Of a stretch of 64,000 bases of DNA, positions 53,401-64,000 are shown piece after piece. Every line of letters starts with the position of its first letter. The stretch's first letter is position 1. A model generated the notes under the pieces. That model did no database searches. It was not told the origin of the DNA and saw only the letters and a program-made list of their open reading frames with translations. The position numbers and the translations under genes were made by a program. The stretch is from Pleodorina starrii (taxonomy: Eukaryota > Chlorophyta > Chlorophyceae > Chlamydomonadales > Volvocaceae), in NCBI GenBank assembly GCA_030267565.1, contig BRXU01000024.1, forward strand, positions 1,720,501 to 1,784,500, read 5' to 3'.

Positions 53401-55980
53401 CTGGCTGGAGGCCGCCTGTGATGCCGCAGCCGGGGCCGCGGCTCAGCGGCACATGTGCGCCCGCCAGCTCTCCACCTTCCTGTGGGCTCTCGCCACGCTG
53501 CGGCACCAGCCGGGGGAGGCATTCATGACGGCATGGACCAAAGCTGCCGTACGTGCCATGGCGCGCTTCAGCGCGTACGACATCAGTCAGGCGCTGTGGG
53601 CGCTCGCCACGCTGCACCGCGCGCGGTCGCCGCCACCTCTGGCGGCGGCGGGAGCAACGGCGGCGGCAGAGCTGCTCTTACCTTGCGCGACGGCACCGGC
53701 TCTGCCGCATGGCCTGCCGGAGGTCTTTGTGCGCGCTGCACTGGGCCGAGCTAAAGCCGTGCTGCGGTCAGCCGGCGGCGGCAGAGGCGACTGCGTTCCG
53801 CAAGACGTGTGCAACATCCTGTGGGCGGTGTCGCAGTTGCAGCTGGGGCCGCCGCGCGCATGGGTCACGGTGGTAGCGTCGGCGCTGCTGTCTGCGCCTG
53901 ACGCCGCAATCGCGAGCTGTCGGCCCGCTGACCTGGCGGGGCTACTGTGGGCACTTGCGCGGATGCTGCCGGCCTCGCCGCCGCCGCGTGGCGAGATGCT
54001 GCGGGTTGTCAGGGCGGCAGCGCGGCTGGTGGGCCAGTGCGGAGAGCAGGACATGAGCAACATCTTTTGGGCGCTGGGCAGCATGCGCTTTGTGCCGCCG
54101 CCGCGGGTGATGCACGCCTTCGGCTTGAGGTTGCTGCAGCTGTGCGTGCAGGGCGCCGCAGGGCCGCAGGTAGGAGGTCAGGTCCTCCCCCGGGGGGAGT
54201 GGACGGGGGAGTGGAGCGGAGCGGAGGTTGGGCGTCTTCGGAGTGGATGTCCAGGATGCCGCCAACAGCCCACAGGAGGACCCACATGCCCGCCCTGCGT
54301 GGCTGTTACGCGTGTGGTTGCATGCTCACCTCACCTCACCTCGCAAGCTCGATTCAAGGCAGCCTTATGGGTACCTGCTGGTAACTGCCGATCACCGCCC
54401 CCGCTGTTGCCCTGTCGCTCCACTTGCTGCTGCCCCGCTGTCCCCCCGTCCGTCCGCTGATTCGCAGCTCCTCTCCACGGCGCTCTGGTGCTGCGTGCGC
54501 CTGCACGTTCCGCCCCGACCGGCGCTGCTGCGTCAGCTGCTTGCGGCCGCCGCCCGCAGTGCGCCTCAGTTTGACCCCCGCAGCGCCCCGCTGCTGCTCT
54601 ACTCGCTGGCACGTCTGCATCACCTGGGCTGGCTGCCCGCCGAGGCGTGCCAGCCACTGGAGCCCGCACGTGTACGGCAGCAATCCCCGCAGTCGCTGCA
54701 GCACCACCGGGGACGGAGCACCATTGCGTGGCCAGCGTGGCCCGAGGTTGCGGAAAGCTGGCAGAGGGACGGGCAGGCGAAGCCGCGGAGTGGGGTTCGC
54801 GCGGACGGAATGTCGGCGGCGCCGCCCCCGCCAGCATCACTGCTGCCGCTAGATCTTGGCCCTTTCCTGGACGTGGCGTTGGGCGGGATGGCGGAGGTGG
54901 AGGCGGAGGTGGGCCGGCCGCGGCTCGCACTGCCGGTGCTGCTGTGGTCGGTTGCCCGATTAGGCCACCAGCCGGACGAGGGCTGGACGCGGGCCTACCT
55001 GGCGCACACATTTGAGGTGCGGAGGCGGGTGGACCTCAACAGGCGGGTGGGGGATAATGAAAACGATTGTTATCCGGGGGGGAGCGTCTCACCGCCTGCA
55101 AGGGCAAACGAGTGGCGGACAGCTGCGAGCAAAGGGGTAGGCCTTGCGTCCATGAATCGTGGAGTCTGAGAAGCGGTCTGCGGAGTGCTTCCGCTGCCGA
55201 GTGCACATCTCCCATTACGTGTGGTACGGCTTGTCGTCAAAGACTCTCCGTGAACGTTCATGTCGCATACCACCACCACAACCACCGCCACCACTGCCAC
55301 CGCAACCACCGCAACCACAACCACCGCAACCACCGCAGGTTTTGCCGCAGCTGAGCCTCGCCGAGGCCTGTCTGGTGGTGTCGGCGCTGTTGCGGCTGGG
55401 CCACCTGCCCCCACCGCTGTGGCTGGCCCGCATGGAGCAACTGATGGCTCGCAGCTGGGGACCCGCGGCGGGGCGGGAGGCGGCGGAGCTGCGGCGGGAG
55501 GTGCACTCGCTGACGCGTCGCACCGCCGCCGCCGCTGCTGGTGCGGTTGAGGCCACCGACGCTGCTGCGCCATGGGTGCCTGCGGTGGGACCTGCAGGCC
55601 CGGGGCCTCCCACGGCTGACGGCGCCTTCGCAGAGGCCCTGTCCCAAGGAAAAGTTCCCAAGCCTGCGGCCGTCATGGTGCGCCGTGAACAGCAACGAGA
55701 GTTTTGGCAGCAGCGGGAACGGCAGCGGCGGCGGCAGCGGGAGGTTGCTGCCCGGGTGCTGGGGCAGCGGCTGGCTGCGTGCAGGGCCCGGCTGGCGCAA
55801 CTGAGCAGCTGCATGACCAGGTTGAGGCGGGGCCTGGCAGTACTGGGGGCGCAGGTGCGGCAGCGGCAGGAGGGGCAGCAAAAGGGACAACAAGTGCGGC
55901 AGTGCGAGTCGCAGCAGCCGCAGGCGGCAGCAGGCGCAAGCGATGGAAGCGCAGTCGATGTGGCAGGAGGGGCCGCATAG
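50430..55980 (+). CDS. OPR (octotricopeptide-repeat)-like protein, probably organelle-targeted; start unresolved
   Basis: OPR proteins bind chloroplast or mitochondrial transcripts and help their stability or translation (TBC2 is an example in Chlamydomonas). The exons are (about 50,411 or 50,430)-52,139, 52,679-53,077, 53,345-54,169, 54,468-55,016 and 55,339-55,980, all joined in phase 0, giving at least 1,370 residues. Degenerate 38-40-residue helical repeats fill exons 2-5. Examples are LTTLVYSLAKLGHHPGRTWL, LSTFLWALATLRHQPGEAFM, VCNILWAVSQLQLGPPRAWV, LAGLLWALARML, MSNIFWALGSMRFVPPPRVM, LLLYSLARLHHLGWLP and LVVSALLRLGHLPPPLWLAR. The first exon is low-complexity (Ser, Gln, Ala runs). The last ends in a Gln/Arg-rich coil with no RAP domain visible. 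The frame is closed by a TAG at about 50,391 and has no early ATG, so an upstream exon with the transit peptide is missing from my model. Confidence 0.75.
52246..52317 (+). other. intronic hairpin with a perfect 21-bp stem
   Basis: The left arm (52,246-52,266) begins ggccatctgctttgctgctg and the right arm (52,297-52,317) is its exact reverse complement. Inside the 30-base loop, acctc (52,272-52,276) and gaggt (52,291-52,295) can pair further. It lies in the first modelled intron of the OPR-like gene (52,140-52,678). Confidence 0.8.
52495..52530 (+). repeat. (GGTT)n microsatellite in the OPR intron
   Basis: There is a run of ggttggttggttggttggtt that then degenerates to ggctggttgggg. Confidence 0.85.
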
Positions 55981-56979
55981 GCGTGGCGGCGAGGGCGGCT
56001 TCAGGGGAGGGCCCGCTGCAGAGATTGAGCGGACAGCAGCAGCAGGAGCATGAGCGAAGGTGGCGACGAGCGCAGCAGGAGAAATGGCGGTGGCAGCGCA
56101 GCGATGGCCACAACCCAAACCCTAGCAGAGCTCATCCCAACTTAACGCGCGGTGATAGCGACGAGCTGAGCGGCAGCAAGGGCAATGCGTCTGGTGTCGC
56201 CATTCGTATCCACAGCGGTTGCGACAGGAGCGTGTGAGACGCGTAGGCCCCAAGCCAGTGTAGCGGTCTAGGGGGGAGGCTGACAGCAAAGTCGCCTGCT
56301 GTGGCAACTGCCAGCGGCGCGCCGCGTCACGCTGCCACCATTTGAACCACCTTCACTAGCAACCCAATGGGCGCGTTGTAGGCTGCGGGTGAAACTCAAC
56401 CATGAGCAGGTGAATGGCTGGACTACGGCGTGGAGTTGAACTGCCCAAGAGCCTCCAAGAGTGATTGGCTCTACCCAGCGGCTGCCCATGGGGCCACAGT
56501 CGTTGCATGTTTGCATACCGCTAGGACCCACGCGTATGCGGTATTGCTGTCCTTGATGCTCTTGCTGTCGCATGGCATGTTTTATTTCAACATCGGAAGT
56601 TCGATTGTACTGTACTTGGCTGAGGTCGCTATTTTGGCTGTAGACACATCATAGGTTGAGACGGCCACAATACCGCTTCTATATACGAGGCGAGTGGCGC
56701 ATGGAACTGAGGGCTGCGGGGACGAGCAAATTACGGTGCCTGGTGAAAGATGTGAGTTGGTTACTTTGTGCTGCATGTCCATGTGATGTGATGTTGTCGC
56801 TTGTTGGCATCACCCAACGGCTTCATATCCGTTACCCCAGCATACGATCGCGGCTAACGGGACTGCCTTGTAAGATGACAAGCCCATTACGGTCCAGTAC
56901 CGTAAACACAGGGATGCTCCTCCAAGTAACCGACCAACCTAACAGACTCAAGGAGCATAACCACATAACCATGCATAAC
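55981..56979. other. OPR gene 3' region; no further gene
   Basis: Plus-strand TGTAA at 56,869-56,873 could end the OPR transcript, giving a 3' UTR near 890 bases. No other coding signal was recognised. Confidence 0.4.
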
Positions 56980-57225
56980 GGGCCAAACTTAGCCCCTGGC
57001 GCCCGTAATGTAGGTCGCTGTGTTCGGAAGGTGTTGTCGTTGGGAAGACGGTGCCAGCATGGAGAGGTTCCCGTGTGTCAGACGCGTTGGGCCCGGCTGG
57101 GGGTAGGAGGGCTGCTGCCCCCCTCCCCCAGACCCCCTCCCCCCCGCTGGTGGGAGGCGGGGGGCTGCCGCCCCTCATCCCCCCACACCCCCCTTCCCCC
57201 CGGGCACTCCGAATAGCAGTGTCCG
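56980..57225 (-). repeat. dispersed G-rich repeat family D, copy 2
   Basis: It is an inverted copy of 2,580-2,880. On the minus strand the order is G-tract block, acacggga phrase, acattacgggcgccaggggc. The C-rich plus strand has several runs of five or more C. Confidence 0.6.
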
Positions 57226-57414
57226 CTCCAACCGTGTTACAATGGAGCCGACAGAGATCCGAAATTGCAGCCAGTCACATTTCGCATCAGGTGCACGTCC
57301 TTAGGCCAATTGCAATGGTGCGTCACAGCGTCAGATCGTTATACGACATGATTGGAAGAGAAAGGGATTGCGGACTCGGTCTCTAAACGTTCACTGCATC
57401 TGATTAACCCTCTC

Positions 57415-59035
57415 AGGGGAAGGGGGGGAGGGGTACCGAGCCCTGCTCAGCACGAATAAACTCATTTGTGTTACATCTTACCAATGTATTCATGAGTATG
57501 AGTAGTTGCCTTACCGCTTGAAGACGGGGATGGACTCGAGTACCTGCGAGCAGACGAGTGTGCTTGCTTCCGTGACGCTACCTGCCGCGGGGCGGTGTAA
57601 TGTGCAGTCGACGCAGCGGAAACCTGTCAGTACTGACTATATAAACTCGCGAAATTACTCTTTCCATCGCCGCGACTTGCACTTCGCTCTCACCGGTACG
57701 GACCCGCCGTACCACCACCGACGAGCCGCTTAGGCTCTCGGCAAATACACAGAAAACCTTGGGACCTGGGGACGGTCGGGCGTGCCAAGACTGACATGAC
57801 CGTTACACATGTTCGGGTAGCGTTGCGCTTAGCTGCCGATAACCTTTGTTCTCAGGTGTCCGTGTGTCCGTTCGAGGTACCGAAGAAGTCCCTCTACTGG
57901 GGCTTCGTTTCACTCAGAAAACCTTCAGTTCAATTTTGCAAAGAGCCCCAGCACCGTTCCGCAGTTACTGGTACACCTAAGGTAAGGGTCCTGTCGTCTA
58001 TGTACTTATGCGGGAGACCTGCATGGGGGCAAGAGCTCTTCAGCAGCTCCTCTTGACAGCGCCTCCCTGGATCCGCACTTGGATCCGTCCCTGGTGGAGC
58101 CCGTACGGTCCCGCCTTCCCAACTCCAACCCCGCCGTGTGCCATCATCGGTTTACATGAGAAATTTAAAGCCGTCGCGACGTATGACGTAATGGTCGTGT
58201 CTCGTGTGTCGCCATTAGGCATGGACAGGACCGTACGTAGAGCAGGCTGAGGTGCAAAGAAGCACAGCGGAATTGATTGCGAGGGTCGCGACGTGCACAT
58301 GCCGACGAGAGTGCAGGGCTCCGCTACAGGTACTCGCATAGAGACGCTTGCCAGCTTTAAAATTAGGACGGGGCATGTATACGTCCTCTCGTGTTGAGTG
58401 GTCCCGCATAAGACGGTATATGACGGCATCGGGTGTGCATTTGCGGCTTGGCGTCCAACAACCACTTTGCCACTCATAGTTTGTTCCTTGCCACCTTTGT
58501 TTTTTTATGTAATATTAATATGCGTCAAGGCGGTCGGACCGGCTAGCAGAACTGTGGTGTGGTTGCGGGAACAATGTTCGCAACGCAACTATATTTGGAT
58601 GTCCGAAAGATGAGATGCCGTCATGTAAATATTTATATAGATTTATGGTGAAATAAGGAATGAACAGAAGTTCTGGATGCGTTGGAGCAAGTGCGGCCTC
58701 GGACCATGGAGCTCATGGAGTCAGTCTAACATCGTTTATACTGATACATGCACTATTGCTTTTAAGATTGTAATAAGATATTGCGAGTATATAAGGCTAT
58801 TACTTTTGCTTTACAGCGCATCGAGCCATCAAGGTTGGTCGTCACTCAGCCGGGCAGGCCGCCAGCCAGCCACCCAAGCAGCCACGGACAGGGCCAACGC
58901 CCAGGGAACGCCCCAACGCAACAGACATTCAAAGTCCATATAAGGTTCGGTGCCTAGGACATGGCGATGTCGCTGGGATGTCAAATTGTTATACGTGCAG
59001 CCGTACAGTTATGTCACCCCACATTACGGGAGCTA
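57415..59035 (+). repeat. dispersed family A, copy A5 (longest copy)
   Basis: It begins ggggaggggtaccgagccct with gctcagcacgaataaactca and continues with cagcaccgttccgcagttac. It then passes through cctgtcgtctatgtacttat, the common core, the AT-rich part and a CAGC microsatellite near 58,855. It ends gtcaccccacattacggg. The copy at the right edge of the window is the same unit inverted. No conserved protein frame spans it, so it looks non-autonomous. Confidence 0.7.
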
Positions 59036-59164
59036 CTTCCGTGTTGTTTTCCAGGAACTTGGTAGGCGCTTCCTGTGTCCGGTGCTCCGCTCGCTGTCTC
59101 TCGGTGGCGGACATCTCATTCTTCCCACCCTCAGGCTTTTGGGAGTGTGTGACATAATTCTTTT

Positions 59165-59320
59165 ACGCTTCGTGCGTCGTTCGGGCTTGGTGCTGGCGGG
59201 CTTTGCTTTCGGCACCCCTTCGCGGGTGCCCCTGGGGTGGGATGAACAGTCTGTCTAGCATGTACGGCTAGCAACCGGTGTGAAATCCGGTTCCCCTTGT
59301 AATCCTCGCATCCTAACGAG
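59165..59320 (+). mobile_element. truncated LINE 3' end
   Basis: The sequence from gttcgggcttggtgctggcg to ccttgtaatcctcgcatcct matches the 3' UTR of the LINE at 7,780-7,930, including the TGTAA signal. It is 5'-truncated, as is usual for LINE copies. Confidence 0.65.
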
Positions 59321-60589
59321 CTGTAATTTTCTCGTTTCGTCGGGGCCGATTTGACTCCTTACAAATAAAGGAATGAATTTTAGGGACGTCTAAAAATCTC
59401 TCAACCGTGAGACGCTGGGGGGAGGGGGTCCGCCTTCCCAGACCCCCCCCTGATGAATACTATGTCCCTACACATAAAGCCGGGTCGTGGGTCTGAAGAA
59501 TTCTCAGGCAGTTTGCACTTTGCAGCATGCAGCGGCCACATTTATCACGCTCGTCTCATATGTTTTTCGGGTGCTTATCCCGTTGTGGACCTCCTTGCCT
59601 GTGTGCGTCGGCAGCCACGCACTCTTCACATGTCCCCACCCGGCCAGAACACTTGCCACTTGTTTTGGGTTATGTCCCAGGTGATTATCACGACACGTGC
59701 TATCGCTCTGGCCCTTGCGCACGCGCTCTGTGTGCACCCGTGCCCTCTTTGCCCAAGCGGGCGATGGGGTTGGGATTCCTTGCTCCACCATCGTCGCCGC
59801 CCTCACCGTTGCCGCTACTATCGTCCACGCCGCTACCGCTGCTGCTGCCGCAGCCGTCGTTGTCGGGGCATATCGTTTATATTATTGCGCACATTGTGAA
59901 AAGATGGTGTGGCATTGCTGTCGGCTGTGACGAGGTGCGGTTGCAGCATTGCCGATGCTATGCCGACGTCCTCAGCGCCATCCGGAAATCGTTAGCTCAT
60001 GGTAATCTGAAAAGACACTTTGATGTGTAGGTGGATCTCCGCACTGGGACAAGCAGGGCTTGCGCGTTGCAAAGCGCGGAAAGAGGGCGACGCTCCCATG
60101 ATGTTTGTAAACCCGTCGCAGTTGGTGCTCCCCAACCGCTCAAACCATACGCCTTAGTGCAAGTAGCTATTTCTAATTGTAAGTGGAATGTCATGTAAGA
60201 TAGCTTTATCGTTGGTGCAGCGGGGTCGTTTGCAATCGGTCATGGCGCCTGCGTCTGCAATGTAGCTGCAGGGTAGTTGCTATCCAGATTGCCAACGGTG
60301 GCCAAGCTGTAAGTTGTAGACGTTTATGTTTCGGTTGACGGGCTGGCGCGTCGTGGAAGGAATACCCCATACTAAGCAACGTGTAGGGCGAGTACATACA
60401 GCAACCATACTGGCTCGGGTCCAGCTGGGGAGAACGGGGTGCTATTGAAGGAGTGGGGAAAATGGGTGCAGAGCGCAGGACACGTGGCAGGCGCCTTTGA
60501 AAGGTCTAAAGCTATGGCGGATCTGAACACCCGATGGTCGAGGGCCAAAGGATCTTTTTGGGAAGCGCCCCGCAGGGTTGCCCCTGTCC
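59321..60589. other. no recognisable gene
   Basis: A plus-strand frame near 59,700-59,930 (STIVAALTVAATIVHAATAA, then YCAHCEKMVW) is open but has no supporting splice sites. The codons may be chance in GC-rich DNA. Confidence 0.3.
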
Positions 60590-60625
60590 GTGGCTGGCGC
60601 GGCTTCCCAGGGTTGCCCCTGTCCT

Positions 60626-60672
<47 letters not shown>

Positions 60673-61195
60673 TTGGTTGGCTGGCTAGGGTGGCTGGCCC
60701 CTGCTGGCCGGCTGAGTGACGACCTAATTTAATCGCTCGATACGCTGTAAAGCAATATAAATAGTCATTGACAAACTTTATTGCAATATAAAAATAAAAT
60801 AGTTCAGAAGTCAATAGAAAGGTATCTGACTGAGTCCATGTTCCGAGGCTGCACTTGCTCCAACGCATCCAGCACTCCTATTCATTCCAATCGCGTTGTC
60901 CATATATGAATGTTAACATGACGGCGTCTCTTCGTTTCGACATCCAATTATATTTGCATAGCGAATATTGTTCCCGCGACCACACCACAGCTCTGCCCTG
61001 CTCTGCTAGCCGCTGCGACCGCCTTGACGCATATTACTTTTACAAATAATAACAAAGGTTGCAAGGAACAAACTACCAGGGGCAAACTGGTTGTTGGACG
61101 CCAAGCCGCAACTGCACACACGACGCGGTCTTGTGCGGGCCGCTCAACAAGTAGATAGGCGACAGGACCGACTCGCATGCCTACCTACGCTCCCA
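60590..61195 (-). repeat. dispersed family A, copy A6 (partial), with a (GGCT)n run
   Basis: It reads on the minus strand, with the core phrase at about 60,940-61,120. A GGCT microsatellite at 60,626-60,688 occupies the place where other copies have CAGC-type repeats. It passes into block C at 61,195 via ctcccaagtccctaggatgg. Confidence 0.65.
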
Positions 61196-62066
61196 AGTCC
61201 CTAGGATGGGGGAGGGGGGGAAATCCGTTGTTCAGTGGACAGGAGCCAACCTGTTCAGCCGGACGGACGGACATTCTGTGCCGCCTTTCGGCTACATCCC
61301 AACGTAACAGACGGCCACTTTGTTCACGGGGCCCACTCCCCGGACAGGGCCGAAGCCCCACCAATTCATTCGGTTCGATTGCATCTCGAACCGCTCGCAG
61401 TGAAACCACTGCCCGAAACCACGTTGTCAGAGCCTTAGAGGCGTTCTCGTTTAGGCAACGGGCATCCAGCGGTTCGGCCCAAGTCCCTAGCACACAACTC
61501 CACCCGTACGGATTTAACGGGGCCCCGCCCTTTTCCCGGCTTCAAGGTTGGCGCTGGACGGGTTCCCAGCGTTCCCGATGCACCGCACGCAGCGTGAGCG
61601 CGGACAACCGGCAGCGAAATGCCCGTGCGGCGTGCATATGCGGGAAGGTGATAGAAGGCATTTGTTCTGGGATTGTACAGTTGCCAAAGCCCTGAGAGAG
61701 GAGATGGAGACGGAACTAGATTATTTTGGTACGACAATGGATAGAAAGAGCATTTGGCTAGCCATTCAACCTTTGACGGTACATATGTATGTTTGGAAGG
61801 TTATGTGCCTGGCAGCGATAAGCGGGCTCGGCGTGGGAAGGCGGTTGCTGTATAGGGAGGGCGGTGGAGATACCCTTACAGGCCCTTACATCTCCGACCC
61901 TAAACAAGATAAGCGCAACGGTGGTGGCGGATTTTTGGGGACGATTGACTGCCTTCGCGGCGCAGGATATTCCTTTGCGGGGTTGAAATATGGTTCCGTC
62001 AAACCATCCGTTCCTTTCACGGAATGGATCCGGACAAATCATCTGTTCATTGCCGGAAACACATAA
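61195..62066 (+). pseudogene. LINE fragment: block C, then C-terminal zinc-knuckle frame
   Basis: Block C (61,195-61,530) repeats 4,490-4,830 in inverse orientation. From 61,548 a frame of 172 residues stays open to TAA at 62,066. It contains CPCGVHMREGDRRHLFWDC, a C-x-C-x10-H-x4-C knuckle of the type found at the C-terminus of chlorophyte LINE ORF2 proteins, then SIWLAIQPLTVHMYVWKVM followed by CLAAISGLG, the VW..CLAA motif also seen at 7.2 and 15.3 kb. It has no ATG and no reverse transcriptase. Confidence 0.6.
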
Positions 62067-62734
62067 TGAATGATATGTTGGACAGAACTAGGCTGGGGTT
62101 TGGTGTGGTTGTTGTTATTTGCGCAACATCGTGTGAAACTCCGCTGTATTTTTGTTCCTTTCGTACGTGCGTGGGTAGGTGCAGGATACGTGTGCTTTCC
62201 TCTTTAGGGCGGTCCCAGAACGGGGGAGGTTTTGCCTTGACTCCGATTCCCTTTTGCCTCCCCCTTCGTTAGCATGGGCACCGATTCGTTTCAGGGAATC
62301 GGAATTGGCACACGTAGTCGAAGACATTCATTTCCCATCATGGGATCCCTTTCCAATGAGGCGATTTCGCCGGTGAATTGGTTAGTGGCCTGGTCTAGAT
62401 GTTCTATTGAACATTAGACCCACAGAGTCGTGCGATCTCACTATGTAGCTGTTATCCAGCTCCACTGTAATTAATTAATTCTAGGAAGCCGGCACCCCTT
62501 GTTGCGGAAGGTGGTAGGCGCTAGCCAGCAGGAGCCAGCCGCCAAATCGGCAGCTGTTCACGGAAACGTTGCAATTTCTTCTGTGCTATTTTTGGGCTCG
62601 GCAGGTATTTGGTTTTTGGAGCCCAGGAGCGCGGTAAATCACGTCGATGGCGTTGGCAGTGCTTGAGGAGATATCAAGGCGTGGTTGGAAACGGATCGCT
62701 CAGCCACGCGCAAATATCTACGATGCGGGATGGG
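62067..62734. other. probable LINE 3' UTR, then unassigned sequence
   Basis: No frame or repeat was recognised beyond the LINE stop. Confidence 0.35.
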
Positions 62735-62850
62735 GGAGTGAGTGGACAGGAGCCAACCTGTTCAGCCGGACGTGCATTCCGCGCCGCCTTTCGGCTACAC
62801 CTCAACGTGTCAGACGGCCACTTTGTTTCACGGGGCCCACTCCCCGACTG
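62735..62850 (+). repeat. dispersed block C, copy 3 (partial)
   Basis: The phrases gtggacaggagccaacctgt and ccgcctttcggctacacc match 61,235-61,300. It stops at the start of the inverted family A copy. Confidence 0.55.
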
Positions 62851-62854
62851 ACCT

Positions 62855-64000
62855 TACTGTACGGCTGAACGTATAACGATTTGACACATCCCAGCGACCT
62901 CGTTAGGTCCTAAGTAGTGAAGCTAATTTGGAATTTGAATGTCTGTCGTTTTAGGGCATAGGCCCTGTCCGTGGCTGCCTGGCCTGGCTGGCTGGCTGTC
63001 TGCCCTGGCTGGCTGGCTGTCTGCCCGGCTGAGTGACGAGCAACCTTGATGGCTGGATACGCTGTAAAGCAAAATTAATAGCCCTTAATCACGTTATACT
63101 ATAGCAGCGTCTTAAAGGCAATAGTGCATGTATCTGTATTCTGAAAGATGTTCGACTGACTCCATGGTCCGAGGCCGCATTCGCTCCAACGCATCCAGAA
63201 CTTCTGTTCATTCCATATTGTACCATTATGTTCATGTATAAATACTTACATTACGGCGTCTCATCTTTCGGACATCCAAATATAGTTGTATTGCGAACAT
63301 TGGTCCCGCAACCACACCACAGTTCTGCTAGCCGGTCCGACGGCCTTGACGAATATTACTATTACATAAAAAAACAAAGGTGGCAAGGGACATACTATGA
63401 GTGGCAAAGTGGTTGTTGGACGCCAAGCCGCAAATGCACACCTGATGCCGTCTTATGCGGGACCACTCAACACGAGAGGACGTATACATGCCCCGTCCTA
63501 ATTTTAAAGCTGGCAAGCGTCTCTATGCGAGTACCTGTAGCGGAGCCCTGCACTCTCGTCGGCATGTGCACGTCGCGACCCTCGCAATCAATTCCGCTGT
63601 GCTTCTTTGCACCTCAGCCTGCTCTACGTACGGTCCCGTTCATGTCTATTGGCGACACACGACCATCATAATTCGCGACGGCTTTAGACTTCTCATGACC
63701 CTGATCGATGATGGGATGATGGCACACGGCGGGGTTGGGGTTTGGAGCGCCGGACCGTACGGGTTCCACCAGGGACGGATCCAAGTCATGGCTGTCGAGA
63801 TCCGCTGTCAAGAGCGGCTGGAGTGCTGTTGCCCCCATTTGCGTCTCCCGTGCAAGTACATACATAGACGACAGGACATTTCACTTAGGTGTAACTGCGG
63901 AACGGTGCTGAGGCTCCTTGCGAGATTGAACGTTGGTAAGACGTACAATAACACGAATAATGAGATTATTCGTGCTGAGCAGGGCTCAGTACCCCTCCCC
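62855..64000 (-). repeat. dispersed family A, copy A7, running off the right edge
   Basis: Read on the minus strand from the edge it gives ggggaggggtactgagccct, gctcagcacgaataatctca, cagcaccgttccgcagttac and cctgtcgtctatgta. It then gives the core, the AT-rich part, a CAGC-type microsatellite near 62,970-63,030 and the tail. It mirrors copy A5. Confidence 0.7.

Noticed and set aside
1..64000. Telomere-type repeats, rRNA genes or organelle DNA
   Set aside because: No TTTTAGGG or TTTAGGG arrays and no conserved rRNA stretches were seen; base composition and introns indicate nuclear DNA.

Overview
The window looks like nuclear DNA from a volvocine green alga (a Chlamydomonas/Volvox relative). 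Genes are intron-rich with GT..AG splice sites, and coding exons are GC-rich with Ala/Gly/Gln/Pro runs. TGTAA, the chlorophyte poly(A) signal, follows several genes. An octotricopeptide-repeat (OPR) protein, a family expanded in these algae, is present. The repeat load is heavy: LINE 3' ends, a KDZ DNA transposon, tyrosine-recombinase and gag-protease remnants, a tRNA-derived SINE-like tail and several dispersed families. No rRNA, intact tRNA, CRISPR array or telomere repeat was found. All exon models below were built by hand from splice sites and codon phase; none is backed by a search or transcript.

Layout. 0-9.6 kb: one exon of a family-49 glycosyltransferase (GT49/LARGE-like) on the plus strand, a stray exon of PEP carboxykinase, dispersed repeats and a decayed LINE. 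9.6-19.8 kb: a GT49-like gene on the minus strand with a 25-nt microexon, a repeat-swollen intron and a perfect 49-bp palindrome beside its stop codon. 20-23.2 kb: a small TIR-bounded element with a 62-residue membrane ORF, and orphan exons. 23,279-34,296: an apparently complete 11.0-kb KDZ-superfamily transposon with terminal inverted repeats, a 7-bp target duplication, an open six-exon transposase (916 residues) on the minus strand, a convergent accessory gene carrying six to seven 41-43-residue repeats, a small Pro-rich gene and a 76-bp satellite. 34.3-38.7 kb: tandem repeats, a purine-rich tract, a broken tyrosine recombinase and a gag-protease remnant with an in-frame TAG.

38.7-56 kb is the gene-rich part, all on the plus strand. 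It holds the last three exons of an unrecognised gene, then a complete 11-exon PP2C phosphatase (about 1,191 residues) with long Lys-rich and Arg/Gly-rich extensions, then a five-exon OPR-like protein whose first intron holds a hairpin with a 21-bp perfect stem. 56-64 kb returns to repeats: a G-rich family, LINE 3' ends, a LINE C-terminal fragment with a CCHC-type knuckle, and inverted copies of dispersed family A.

The host genes are unrelated in function: a Golgi-type glycosyltransferase, a phosphatase and an organelle-RNA-type helical-repeat protein. The one set of genes that works together is the KDZ element, where transposase and accessory gene converge inside one pair of inverted repeats.
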